DNA of 64,000 nucleotides, taken from an uncultured Clostridia bacterium (GTDB lineage Bacteria; Bacillota; Clostridia; Christensenellales; CAG-917). A program made the translations under genes and the position numbers. Positions 1-7,688 of the stretch are shown here, one piece after another. The notes below the pieces were generated by a model, which did not search any database, was not told where the DNA came from, and saw only the letters and a list, made by a program, of their open reading frames with translations. The stretch spans positions 1 to 64,000 of the forward strand of contig CAKQGN010000003.1 in the NCBI GenBank assembly GCA_934233745.1, in the 5' to 3' direction. Within the stretch, counting starts at the first letter, position 1, and each line of letters starts with the position of its first letter.

Positions 1-27
1 AACGCGCCAAACAGATGAATAGCACGA

Positions 28-87
28 AAAAGCCCTTCGGGCTCTCGCCTAGTGTACTTGGCGTACACGACGAGTGACCGAGGGCTT
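28..87. repeat. Long imperfect hairpin with GTAC-flanked loop (copy 1)
   Basis: The arms begin AAAGCCC and end GGGCTTT and meet at GTGTAC-ttg-GCGTACAC. The stem is about 26 bp with a few mismatches. Read on the minus strand it is followed by TTTTT, so it could also terminate transcription. It resembles the hairpin at 154-213 in length, apex and orientation, although the stem sequence is different. Confidence 0.6.
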
Positions 88-153
88 TGACAATGCTAGT
101 CGCCACCGATTTCCTTTTTATAAGACTGCGATATTTTGATGAAGAACAAGAAA

Positions 154-213
154 GAGCCGCCTTCACAGACAGGAGCGTACTTTGTCGTACGTGACTGTTT
201 GTGAAAGCGGCTC
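154..213. repeat. Long hairpin with GTAC-flanked loop (copy 2), terminator-like
   Basis: Arms of about 28 bases (AGAGCCGC...CGTAC and its near-perfect complement) close on a TTTGTC loop flanked by GTAC on both sides. It starts 30 bases downstream of the stop of the leftward gene at 244-1599 and is followed on the minus strand by TTTCTTGTTCTT. It may therefore act as that gene's terminator, though the stem is much longer than a usual intrinsic terminator. Confidence 0.6.
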
Positions 214-243
214 TGACACAGTTATTCGCTCAATAGCGCAGTC

Positions 244-1599
244 TTAGAAGAAACGGGCTACGAGGTCCTTGGAATACTGCACAGTCTCTTCCATATCGCC
301 GAAGCTCATAATTTCGCCTGCATAGTAGGTGTTGAGGTTGCCTTGCATTGCTTCGACTTTCTCATACCAACCGTCTGCATAGTCCTTTTCAAAGACGTGC
401 GGGAAATAGTACCACTTGCGCTCGTAGACGCACTTGTCGATGTCGATGCCGCAAAGTTTCATATCGTCCCAAGCCATCTTCTTTGCTTCTTCATAGGTTT
501 TGAGTTCTTTGCCCTTGTAGTTGCGCAAGACATAGGTGGTGAGAACCTGGTTGGGTTCGTTTGCCCATCTGTGATAGAAGACCATGAGGTGACCGAGACG
601 TTCGGGAACCATGTTGTCGAACAGATAACCGGACATATCGGGATAATACGTGCCTTTCTTGCAAGTGATTGCCGTGACGTCGTAACGCTCGTAATCGATC
701 TTTGCGAAATATTTTTTCTCTTCCTCGGTTGCGTCGAAGTAGGAGGGCAGGTATTGCAACGGAGCAGTGACGATAATCTTGTCAAATTCTTCCATCTCAT
801 CGCCGACGTAAACTTGCACTTTGCCGTTTTGACGAGTGACTTTTGTGATGTTGACGTTGAGGCGCGCGGGATGTTGCAATTTTGCATTGACCGCTTCATA
901 GATGGATTGAGTGCCGTCTTTCCATGTCCACAAGTCTTTGTTGACAAAGTACATTGCGGTTGCAAAATCCAAATATTTGAGAACGTAGGCCGCAGGTATC
1001 TCGTCAAAGAATCCGTATCCGAATGCCGTGTACGGTCCGATCCAAATCTCCTGAGCAAGAGATACATTGTTCATCTTGCAGAAATCTTTGAAGTTCATGC
1101 AAAGGTCTTTGAGGTTGGGATTCTCGCCGACGACGTGTTCACCGGTAACGGGATTGTATCCGTCGTATTTACCTTCGGAAATCCCCTTGTGTCCCGTGTA
1201 TTCGTATCCCTTATACTTTGTGGCAAGCAATGTGCCGAGCTTCTTGACCTGAGATTTCATTCTCAAAAGGTGCGGGATGAGCAACGGGTTCTTCTTGGGA
1301 TTGAACGGATCGTAGGGTTTGCCGTTTTGTTTGCGATACGCACGTTCGAGTTTCGGACCGTTGTGGTCTACACCGCCGAACAATTCGAGTTCATGCACGG
1401 CATAGTAGGTCGGGCAACCCATGATTGCGCCCATTTCGAATCTCTTTCCGTCGTGATACGGAGAATGGCACTTTCCGCCAACGTGATCTTCTCTTTCAAG
1501 GATTGCGTAGTCGGTGTATCCGTTCTTCTCGAGGTGTACAGCTGCACTAAGTCCCGCAGGACCTGCGCCGATGATACAAATCTTGTCGTTTTTAGCCAT
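244..1599 (-). CDS. FAD-dependent flavin amine oxidase / NAD(P)-binding protein
   Basis: 451 residues. An N-terminal Rossmann dinucleotide-binding motif GAGPAG (residues 11-16) is followed about 20 residues later by the ER...VGGK segment typical of the flavin-containing amine oxidase / protoporphyrinogen oxidase / phytoene desaturase superfamily, which binds FAD non-covalently. The substrate cannot be told from sequence; cytoplasmic location is inferred because there is no signal peptide or membrane segment. The ATG at 1597-1599 is preceded by AAAGGAG at a good distance. It is transcribed away from the acyl-ligase operon at 1788 from its own promoter at 1661-1688. The divergent pairing suggests, but does not show, a related lipid or redox role. 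Family call firm, exact function unknown. Confidence 0.8.
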   Translation of the reverse strand: MAKNDKICIIGAGPAGLSAAVHLEKNGYTDYAILEREDHVGGKCHSPYHDGKRFEMGAIMGCPTYYAVHELELFGGVDHNGPKLERAYRKQNGKPYDPFNPKKNPLLIPHLLRMKSQVKKLGTLLATKYKGYEYTGHKGISEGKYDGYNPVTGEHVVGENPNLKDLCMNFKDFCKMNNVSLAQEIWIGPYTAFGYGFFDEIPAAYVLKYLDFATAMYFVNKDLWTWKDGTQSIYEAVNAKLQHPARLNVNITKVTRQNGKVQVYVGDEMEEFDKIIVTAPLQYLPSYFDATEEEKKYFAKIDYERYDVTAITCKKGTYYPDMSGYLFDNMVPERLGHLMVFYHRWANEPNQVLTTYVLRNYKGKELKTYEEAKKMAWDDMKLCGIDIDKCVYERKWYYFPHVFEKDYADGWYEKVEAMQGNLNTYYAGEIMSFGDMEETVQYSKDLVARFF

Positions 1600-1660
1600 G
1601 ATTTTCTCCTTTTTGTGGTTAAGCCGTTTTTTACATTCAAACGCTTTGTTTGATATATCA

Positions 1661-1688
1661 ATTATATCACTTTATTTTTTGTTGTAAA
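1661..1688 (-). promoter_or_regulatory. SigA-type promoter for the FAD oxidoreductase gene
   Basis: On the minus strand TTTACA (1683-1688) and TATAAT (1661-1666) are 16 bases apart, about 60 bases before the start codon of the leftward gene at 1599. Confidence 0.6.
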
Positions 1689-1736
1689 TACTTTTATTAA
1701 AAATCGATAATTTTTTATTAAATTGTCGGTTTGGTA

Positions 1737-1765
1737 TTCACAATCAAAAATACCCGTGCTATAAT
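1737..1765 (+). promoter_or_regulatory. SigA-type promoter for the acyl ligase operon
   Basis: TTCACA (1737-1742), 17-base spacer, TATAAT (1760-1765). The predicted transcript starts near 1772. This excludes the upstream in-frame ATG at 1731 and supports initiation at 1788. Confidence 0.7.
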
Positions 1766-1787
1766 ATATGTCGATTCGGAGGTGTAT

Positions 1788-3143
1788 ATGAAATTCAAAT
1801 CCTTTGAAGAATTGTTGTCGGTCAATGCGCAAAAGCGTCCCAAAAATGTTGCTTTGGCGTTTGCGGAAAACGATTCAATCGCAACTATGACGTACAAGGA
1901 GCTTTTTGACGCGATTCTGGCAAGAAAGGCGGAACTGGAAGGCGTAAACGCAAATTGCGTCGGTATTCTTCAGGCACCGTCGAAAAAATGGATTATAGAT
2001 ATGTTCGCGTGCGTGCTCGCGCGCAAGCAAACCGTATTGCTCGATCCGATGAGCGAACCTGCCGTCATTCAGGCGCAGGTGCTCGCAACCGATGTCGAAA
2101 CAATATTGACGGACGATCTGACTTCTCCTTATGCCGACAAACTTAAAACTGCCAAACAAGTCGACGTTCGGCTTGCCGACGGCGAAGGAAACTTGCTTTT
2201 CTTCACGTCGGGAACGACAAATTCCTCCAAAGCGGTTGTGCTTACCTCCAAATCTCTCTGCGCAAGCGCATGGAACGGGCAAGAGAAATGCCCGTGCTAC
2301 GGCAGCGACAATCTGCTTTGCATGCTTCCTCTCACTCACGTGTTCGGATTTGTGTGCGCAATGCTTTGGCCCATGTCGCAAGGCGCGAAAATTTCTTTGA
2401 CGAGGGGAATGCGCTTTATTGCGCAAGACTGCAAATATTTTAAGCCGACGGTTGTCTCGGTTGTGCCGTCTATCCTAAAATTTCTCATCGGCTTCAACGC
2501 GCTCAATGACGAGTTGCGGATGATTCTTGTCGGCGCAGGTCCCGCAAGCAAACAAATGCTCGACGCGGCAAAAGCAAAAGGTATCGAAGTGCGCTTCGGG
2601 TACGGACTTACCGAAACGTCAAGCGGCGTTGCCATAAGTTGCGGCGAAAATCCTTATGCGATGTCGGTATGCCCCGATGACGAAATCACTTTGGGCGAAG
2701 ACAACGAAGTGCTCGTCAAAGCCGACGAGTGTATGATGCAAGGCTACTACAAAAACCCGGAGGCAACAAAGGAAGTGCTGATTGACGGCGTGTTGCATAC
2801 GGGCGACCTCGGCAAATTCGACGATGAGGGCAACCTCTATATCACGGGACGCAAAAAGGATATTATCGTGCTTGAAAACGGCAATAAGATTTTCCTTCCC
2901 GAATGGGAAAAAGAGCTTGCCGAAGCACTCGAAACGGAAGATATCGCTCTTGCTTTGAAAGACGAATCTCTTACGCTGTTTGTCGGCAACAAAGACGGTT
3001 TTTTGAATGTGAGCACACTCAAAGACAAACTTGCCGCATTCAACAAAAACAAACCGTTCCATTTGCAAATATCGCATATCGTGGTCATGCCGAACGCCCT
3101 TCCCAGGACGGCAACGGGGAAAGTGAAAAGATATGCGCTTTGA
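1788..3143 (+). CDS. AMP-dependent acyl-CoA/acyl-ACP synthetase (ANL superfamily ligase)
   Basis: 451 residues, somewhat shorter than typical 500-600-residue acyl-CoA synthetases. Adenylate-forming signatures occur in order: the Thr/Ser/Gly-rich P-loop TSGTTNSSK near residue 140, YGLTET near 270, TGDLG near 337, GRKKD shortly after, and the C-terminal PRTATGKVKR with the catalytic Lys near 443. The enzyme should activate a carboxylic acid as acyl-AMP and pass it to a thiol. The next gene encodes an acyl carrier protein, so ACP is the likely acceptor, which is an inference. The start at 1788 is chosen because GGAGG lies just upstream and the promoter's start point falls after the alternative ATG at 1731. 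First gene of a three-gene acyl cassette. Confidence 0.85.
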   Translation: MKFKSFEELLSVNAQKRPKNVALAFAENDSIATMTYKELFDAILARKAELEGVNANCVGILQAPSKKWIIDMFACVLARKQTVLLDPMSEPAVIQAQVLATDVETILTDDLTSPYADKLKTAKQVDVRLADGEGNLLFFTSGTTNSSKAVVLTSKSLCASAWNGQEKCPCYGSDNLLCMLPLTHVFGFVCAMLWPMSQGAKISLTRGMRFIAQDCKYFKPTVVSVVPSILKFLIGFNALNDELRMILVGAGPASKQMLDAAKAKGIEVRFGYGLTETSSGVAISCGENPYAMSVCPDDEITLGEDNEVLVKADECMMQGYYKNPEATKEVLIDGVLHTGDLGKFDDEGNLYITGRKKDIIVLENGNKIFLPEWEKELAEALETEDIALALKDESLTLFVGNKDGFLNVSTLKDKLAAFNKNKPFHLQISHIVVMPNALPRTATGKVKRYAL

Positions 3144-3169
3144 CAACCGAAAACAATAATGTCTTAATA
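3140..3169 (+). promoter_or_regulatory. Possible internal promoter before the acyl carrier protein gene
   Basis: TTGACA (3140-3145) overlaps the stop codon of the ligase. TTAATA follows after 18 bases (3164-3169), about 30 bases before the ACP start. The -35 is perfect but the -10 is weak. Confidence 0.35.
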
Positions 3170-3196
3170 TATGCAATATGCATAAAAGGAGCAGAT

Positions 3197-3451
3197 ATGG
3201 CACAAGTTACGAAACAAGAAATTCAAAACAAGTTGGCAACGCTGATAAAGCAATATATTCCCTCTTTACAGGACGAGGAAATCACCGGGGAAACCGCCAT
3301 AAACTCAAAGGGATACGAATCGCTTAATTACATCTATATCATCTGCACTCTCGAAAGCGATTACGGCATCAAAATCCCTGACAAAGTCTGGATGAAATTG
3401 CGCACAGTAAACGAAGTCGTAGACACCGTTTATGAAGCCGCTACAAAATAA
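3197..3451 (+). CDS. Acyl carrier protein
   Basis: 84 residues, the usual ACP size, predicted all-helical and acidic. The phosphopantetheine attachment site is Ser42 in GYESLNY, matching the D/E-S-L motif at the start of helix 2. The start is set by AAAGGAG at 3185-3191; the longer open frame upstream overlaps the ligase gene and is spurious. It lies 53 bases after an adenylate-forming ligase and 44 bases before a FatA/B-type thioesterase, so it probably carries the acyl group loaded by one and released by the other. It is a stand-alone accessory ACP, not next to fab genes, so it is probably not the housekeeping AcpP. Confidence 0.85.
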   Translation: MAQVTKQEIQNKLATLIKQYIPSLQDEEITGETAINSKGYESLNYIYIICTLESDYGIKIPDKVWMKLRTVNEVVDTVYEAATK

Positions 3452-3495
3452 TTTTGCTCAAAAACACACTTTAAGCATACAAAACGATAATATAA

Positions 3496-4239
3496 ATGGT
3501 TGATTTGGTATATTCTACGCACAGAAAACTGCTCGCCGACGATGTGACGATGTATCGCGATTTACGTTTGTCGGTGCTTATGCGTTGGCTTCAGGAGATA
3601 TCCATAGCACACACCGAAGCTCTTGGCGCAGGCAGAGCAAAAACCCTCGACAAGGGTGCGCTGTGGGTTGTGTGCAGAGTTCGTTTGGAAGTTGAAAAAC
3701 TGCCTTGTTACGATGACGAAATCACTCTATCGAGCTGGGCAGGCAACACAATGCGCGTACTTTTCCCGAGGTACTATCAAATGTCCGACGCAAACGGCAA
3801 TTCCATTGTCAAAGCAAGCGCGGTGTGGCTTTTGATGGACGCTAAAAAACGCAAAATGGTTTTCCCCGAAAACTATGATGTCGTCGTTCCCGGGATAGTC
3901 ACAGGCAACGAGATTCCCCTCTCTTTCGGGGTATCCCTGCCAAAACAGCAACAATCAAAACGTTTTAAGGTCGCATACAGCCAGGTGGACATCAACGGAC
4001 ACATGAACAACGCAAAATATCTCGACTGCATGGACGACGTTCTGGGCAAAGAATATCTCGCTTCTCATGCACTCAAAACACTTGAAGTAGAGTTTAAATC
4101 CGAAATAAAATACGGCGCAAGCGTGAGGCTGGAATACACTATAGACGAAGATTTCGTCACGATGATAGGTTTTGTGAGAAATCGTCCGTGTTTCGAACTC
4201 AAAGCGAGTTTTGCAAAACGCAACAACACAACTTTGTAA
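3496..4239 (+). CDS. Acyl-ACP thioesterase (FatA/FatB family, double hot-dog)
   Basis: 247 residues, the usual length for bacterial acyl-ACP thioesterases, which hydrolyse acyl-ACP to free fatty acid plus ACP. The N-terminal hot-dog domain spans roughly residues 1-140 and the second 155-245. The second carries D165-x-N167-x-H169 in VDINGHMNNAKY, matching the Asp-Asn-His catalytic arrangement of plant FatB and its bacterial relatives. No clear Shine-Dalgarno sequence precedes the ATG at 3496, so initiation may depend on coupling to the upstream cistron. Third gene of the ligase-ACP-thioesterase cassette. Confidence 0.85.
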   Translation: MVDLVYSTHRKLLADDVTMYRDLRLSVLMRWLQEISIAHTEALGAGRAKTLDKGALWVVCRVRLEVEKLPCYDDEITLSSWAGNTMRVLFPRYYQMSDANGNSIVKASAVWLLMDAKKRKMVFPENYDVVVPGIVTGNEIPLSFGVSLPKQQQSKRFKVAYSQVDINGHMNNAKYLDCMDDVLGKEYLASHALKTLEVEFKSEIKYGASVRLEYTIDEDFVTMIGFVRNRPCFELKASFAKRNNTTL

Positions 4240-4250
4240 GTCAAAAATAT

Positions 4251-4279
4251 TTGACGGCAAAAAAATCATATGATAAAAT
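4251..4279 (+). promoter_or_regulatory. SigA-type promoter of the riboswitch-ATPase transcript
   Basis: TTGACG (4251-4256), 17-base spacer, TAAAAT (4274-4279). The predicted start near 4286 is immediately before the first paired arm of the riboswitch. Confidence 0.7.
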
Positions 4280-4288
4280 AGCTATCAA

Positions 4289-4391
4289 ATAAGGGAGTAA
4301 TCGGCACTCTTGAGTGTAATAAAGCCGCTAACACGAGCGTTGTCTCCGGTTTTATTTGAAATGATGAGACTTATCCGCAGGGATAAGTCTT
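4289..4391 (+). promoter_or_regulatory. yybP-ykoY-type (manganese) riboswitch
   Basis: The 5' arm ATAAG runs into GGGAGTA, the conserved loop of this class. A hairpin CACTC-tt-GAGTG (4305-4316) follows, then a long stem AATAAAGCCG/CGGTTTTATT (4318-4327/4347-4356). The 3' element TGAGACTTAT can pair back with ATAAG as P1 or form a terminator with GGATAAGTCT. In known members Mn2+ stabilises P1 and blocks termination. The downstream gene is a P-type ATPase, as with Lactococcus yoaB, which is controlled by this class. Assignment is by eye from conserved segments and context. Confidence 0.72.
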
Positions 4392-4396
4392 TTTTA
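4367..4396 (+). terminator. Riboswitch-controlled intrinsic terminator
   Basis: Perfect 10-bp stem AGACTTATCC / GGATAAGTCT with loop GCAG, followed by a T-rich run. Its 5' arm shares CTTAT with riboswitch P1, so the two structures exclude each other. Confidence 0.8.
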
Positions 4397-4426
4397 TTTG
4401 TTAGTACAAACAAAAAAGAGTGATAT

Positions 4427-4507
4427 TCCCTACGGTAGCGATATTGTGCCTCAGCCACAGTGAAACTTTCACAAAGCGCAAGTGAAATTGCACTGCGTGC
4501 AATTATG
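4427..4507. repeat. Degenerate array of short hairpins with GATATT/GTGAAA linkers
   Basis: Short inverted repeats, clearest at TTGCAC-tgc-GTGCAA, are separated by 6-8-base linkers GATATT or GTGAAA. It looks like a worn, reverse-oriented relative of the array at 9342-9431. It sits in the leader between the riboswitch terminator and the ATPase ribosome binding site. The rest of 4240-4554 is covered by the promoter, riboswitch and terminator. Confidence 0.45.
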
Positions 4508-4554
4508 AATAAAAAAATATACTATGCTCTTATTATATCAATAAAGGAGAGTTT

Positions 4555-7272
4555 ATGAAACACTATTTGGAGTCTATCGACAACGTATGCGCCGACGCTC
4601 AATCGAGCGTGGACGGTTTGTCGTCGCAACAAGCGCAAGAGCGGCTTGAAAAGTACGGCAAAAACAAACTTGCGGAAGGCAAAAAAGAGCCGATTATTCT
4701 GCGATTTTTGAAGCAGTTTATCGAGCCTATGACGCTCATTCTCATAGTTGCGGCGATTATATCCGGTGTACTGACGGCGGTCAACAATGCATCGAGTGCC
4801 GTCAAAGAATTCCCTTCCGACGTCATCATAATCATGGCGGTCGTTATAATCAACGCAATTCTCGGAGTGGCACAAGAGAGTAAGGCCGAAAAAGCAATCG
4901 ACGCACTGCAAAAGATTGCCGCCGCCACGTCGAAAGTCATTCGCGACGGCAAAATCGTGGTCGTAAAGAGCGAGGACTTGGTTGTGGGCGACGTAATCGT
5001 GCTCGAAGCGGGCGACGCCGTGCCTGCGGACGCAAGGATTATAGAATGCGCAAGCATGAAAATCGAAGAAGCCGCGCTCACGGGCGAATCCGTACCCGTG
5101 CTGAAAACCTGCGACGTCATCGACGCTCCGAGCGGCGAAGTGCCTTTGGGCGACAGAAAAAACATGGCGTTTATGGGCAGCACCGTAGTTTACGGCAGAG
5201 GCAAAGCGATTATCGTCGGCACGGGCATGAACACCGAGATGGGCAAAATCGCAAACGCACTCACGCAAGCAAAAGAAGGCAAAACTCCCCTTCAACAAAA
5301 ACTTTCGCAGCTTAGCAAGGTGTTGACCTATCTTGTCATCGGCATTTGCGTGGTTATCTTTGCGGTAAGCCTTATTCGCGCAGGCGTGGACGGCTCGCTC
5401 AAAGCGGACGTTGCGCCCACAATTCTCAACACGTTTATGATTGCTGTTTCGCTTGCGGTTGCGGCAATCCCCGAAGGTCTTGCCACCGTCGTTACCATCG
5501 TGCTTTCCATCGGCGTGACGAATATGTCAAAACGCAACGCAATCATCAGAAAGCTCACCGCCGTGGAAACTCTCGGCTGCACGCAAATCATATGTTCGGA
5601 CAAAACCGGCACGCTGACGCAAAACAAAATGACCGTCGTAGACCACTACGGAAGCGACGAGAACTTGCTTGCCAACGCAATGTCGCTTTGCTCGGACGCA
5701 GAGTACGACGAGGAAAAGGGCGAAGCCGTCGGCGAACCCACCGAATGTGCTTTGGTCAACTACGCCGCGCTTTGCAGTCTCAATAAAAACGAACAAAAGA
5801 ACATCCTCGTCCGCGTGGGCGAAATCCCGTTCGATTCCTCGCGCAAGATGATGACAACCGTGCATAAGGACGCAAACGGCAACGTTTTGCAATTTACAAA
5901 GGGTGCACCCGACGAAATAATCAAGCGTTGCACTTTCTATTTGCAAGACGGCAAAGAAGTTGCAATGACACCCGACAAACAAGACGAAATTCTTTGCGCA
6001 AACAAAGAGATGGCAGACCGCGCGCTCCGCGTGCTTGCGGTTGCGCAAAAGCGTTTGGAAGCGGAAAAGAGCGAATACACCACCGAAAACGACGAAAAAG
6101 ATATGTGCTTCGTGGGGCTTGTTGGTATGATAGACCCCGTTCGTCCCGAAGTTAAACCCGCAATCGACGAATGTCGAAAAGCAGGCATACGCCCCGTTAT
6201 GATAACCGGCGACCACAAGGATACCGCCGTTGCAATCGCAATGCAGCTGGGAATAATCACCGATCCGTCGCAAGCAATCACGGGTGCGGAACTCGACAAA
6301 ATCAGCGATGAAGACTTTGCAAACGACGTTGAAAAATACTCCGTTTACGCACGCGTTCAGCCCGAACATAAGACGAGAATCGTCAACGCATGGCGCGCAA
6401 AGGGCTACATCACCGCTATGACCGGCGACGGCGTCAACGACGCTCCGTCCATCAAGAACGCAGATATCGGCGTGGGCATGGGCATCACGGGCACCGACGT
6501 TACGAAAAACGTTGCGGATATGATTCTCACCGACGACAACTTTGCAACCATCGTTTCGGCAGTCGGCGAAGGCAGACGCATCTACGACAACATCCGCAAA
6601 TCGATACAATTCTTGCTTGCGTCCAACCTGTCCGAAGTGCTGTCCATTTTCATCGCAACGCTTGCCGGATTTACAATCTTCAAGCCTGCGCATCTTTTGT
6701 GGATAAACCTCATCACAGACTGCTTCCCTGCGCTGTCTTTGGGCATGGAAGCTCCCGAAAGCGACGTCATGAGCCGCCCTCCGAGAAACAGCAAAGACGG
6801 CATTTTCGCAAACGGTATGGGCTTTGCAATAAGCTATCAAGGCGTGCTTATCACTCTTATTACGATTGCGTCCTACTTCATCGGTGCAAAGGTGCTCGCC
6901 AATATGCACCATGCCGAAGCAATCGCAAACGGATTGTACAGCGCGGAAACTCTCGGCTCGTCGATGGCGTTTTTGACGCTGTCTATGGCGGAAATATTCC
7001 ACGCTTTCAACATGCGTTCGCTGCACGGTTCTATATTCAAAATCAAAAAACAAAACTGGTGGTTGTGGGGCGCTGGCGTGTTGTCGCTGCTGTTGACAAC
7101 CCTCGTCGTTGAAGTCCCCTTCCTTGCAAACGCATTCGAGCTTGCAAAACTCGACGGAGCGGAATACGGCATCGCAATCGCACTTGCAATATCCATAATT
7201 CCTATGGTCGAAATCGTCAAAGCAATCGCGCGCGCCGTCCGAAAAAAGAAAGGAATCGTCCTCTCTGCATAA
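4555..7272 (+). CDS. P-type cation ATPase, Ca2+/Mn2+ (PMCA/SERCA-like, P2-type)
   Basis: 905 residues, full length. Actuator motif TGES near residue 176, phosphorylation motif DKTGT with Asp349, and hinge TGDGVNDA at 623-630. Transmembrane ion-site signatures of Ca2+ pumps are kept: PEGL with Glu307 in M4, and N718/T721/D722 in M6 (WINLITD). A final pair of membrane helices lies near residues 840-895. The pump should export divalent cations across the cytoplasmic membrane using ATP. Motifs say Ca2+-type; the manganese-class riboswitch in its leader argues for Mn2+ as a physiological substrate, as proposed for Lactococcus YoaB. Start ATG follows AAAGGAGAG. Single-gene transcript ending at the terminator 7286-7319. 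Confidence 0.92.
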   Translation: MKHYLESIDNVCADAQSSVDGLSSQQAQERLEKYGKNKLAEGKKEPIILRFLKQFIEPMTLILIVAAIISGVLTAVNNASSAVKEFPSDVIIIMAVVIINAILGVAQESKAEKAIDALQKIAAATSKVIRDGKIVVVKSEDLVVGDVIVLEAGDAVPADARIIECASMKIEEAALTGESVPVLKTCDVIDAPSGEVPLGDRKNMAFMGSTVVYGRGKAIIVGTGMNTEMGKIANALTQAKEGKTPLQQKLSQLSKVLTYLVIGICVVIFAVSLIRAGVDGSLKADVAPTILNTFMIAVSLAVAAIPEGLATVVTIVLSIGVTNMSKRNAIIRKLTAVETLGCTQIICSDKTGTLTQNKMTVVDHYGSDENLLANAMSLCSDAEYDEEKGEAVGEPTECALVNYAALCSLNKNEQKNILVRVGEIPFDSSRKMMTTVHKDANGNVLQFTKGAPDEIIKRCTFYLQDGKEVAMTPDKQDEILCANKEMADRALRVLAVAQKRLEAEKSEYTTENDEKDMCFVGLVGMIDPVRPEVKPAIDECRKAGIRPVMITGDHKDTAVAIAMQLGIITDPSQAITGAELDKISDEDFANDVEKYSVYARVQPEHKTRIVNAWRAKGYITAMTGDGVNDAPSIKNADIGVGMGITGTDVTKNVADMILTDDNFATIVSAVGEGRRIYDNIRKSIQFLLASNLSEVLSIFIATLAGFTIFKPAHLLWINLITDCFPALSLGMEAPESDVMSRPPRNSKDGIFANGMGFAISYQGVLITLITIASYFIGAKVLANMHHAEAIANGLYSAETLGSSMAFLTLSMAEIFHAFNMRSLHGSIFKIKKQNWWLWGAGVLSLLLTTLVVEVPFLANAFELAKLDGAEYGIAIALAISIIPMVEIVKAIARAVRKKKGIVLSA

Positions 7273-7285
7273 AAACTTAAAGATT

Positions 7286-7319
7286 AAACGTCCTGTATGA
7301 ATTTGCGGGGCGTTTTTTT
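7286..7319 (+). terminator. Intrinsic terminator after the P-type ATPase
   Basis: AAACGTCC (7286-7293) pairs with GGGCGTTT (7308-7315), and the stem is followed by an unbroken T run. It lies 14 bases after the ATPase stop codon. Confidence 0.7.
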
Positions 7320-7388
7320 GATATAAGTTTGCTTGCAAGCGTCATATCAAAAGTTTTGAATGCTTTTCTCAAAAATTCAATAAATCGC

Positions 7389-7417
7389 TTGTCAAACGAT
7401 ATGTTTTAGTGTAATAT
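7389..7417 (+). promoter_or_regulatory. SigA-type promoter of the tRNA gene
   Basis: TTGTCA (7389-7394), 17-base spacer, TAATAT (7412-7417), 23 bases before the mature tRNA 5' end. Confidence 0.65.
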
Positions 7418-7440
7418 ATCAAATGTTATCGATGTCATAC

Positions 7441-7517
7441 GGAGGCATAGCCCAGTTGGTTAGAGCGCTACGTTGACATCGTAGAGGTCATAAGTTCGAG
7501 TCTTATTGTCTCCACCA
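7441..7517 (+). tRNA. tRNA-Val (anticodon GAC)
   Basis: A 77-base cloverleaf. Acceptor GGAGGCA pairs with TGTCTCC (one G-T). The anticodon stem CTACG/CGTAG (7468-7472/7480-7484) encloses loop TTGACAT with anticodon GAC at 7475-7477. The T arm contains TTCGAGT, and the 3' CCA is encoded (7515-7517). It reads GUC and GUU. It stands alone with its own promoter and terminator. Confidence 0.93.
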
Positions 7518-7534
7518 TTAACATCGATAACGAT

Positions 7535-7562
7535 AAAAACCTACCGCACGGTAGGTTTTTTT
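7535..7562 (+). terminator. Intrinsic terminator after tRNA-Val
   Basis: AAAAACCTACCG (7535-7546) and CGGTAGGTTTTT (7549-7560) form a perfect stem followed by T residues, 18 bases after the CCA end. The 126 bases from here to 7688 show nothing recognisable. Confidence 0.8.
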
Positions 7563-7688
7563 ATTTATACGGGTGAATTATTCTTTCAAGTGCAACACCT
7601 CAAAAAATAAAACCGACAAAACCAATGGGCATCGCCGTTGTAACCCCATGTGCGTTTGTTCGTTCGCTACGATCAAAAATGTCCTGTA

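Noticed and set aside
343..1653. 436-codon rightward open frame over the FAD oxidoreductase
   Set aside because: Shadow of the leftward gene, with no conserved motif and no start signals.
1731..1787. Upstream start for the acyl ligase at 1731
   Set aside because: The -10 box lies at 1760-1765, downstream of that ATG, while a strong GGAGG precedes the ATG at 1788.
5527..7338. 603-codon leftward open frame across the P-type ATPase
   Set aside because: Fully antisense to an unmistakable ATPase with all catalytic motifs; the translation has biased, motif-free composition.
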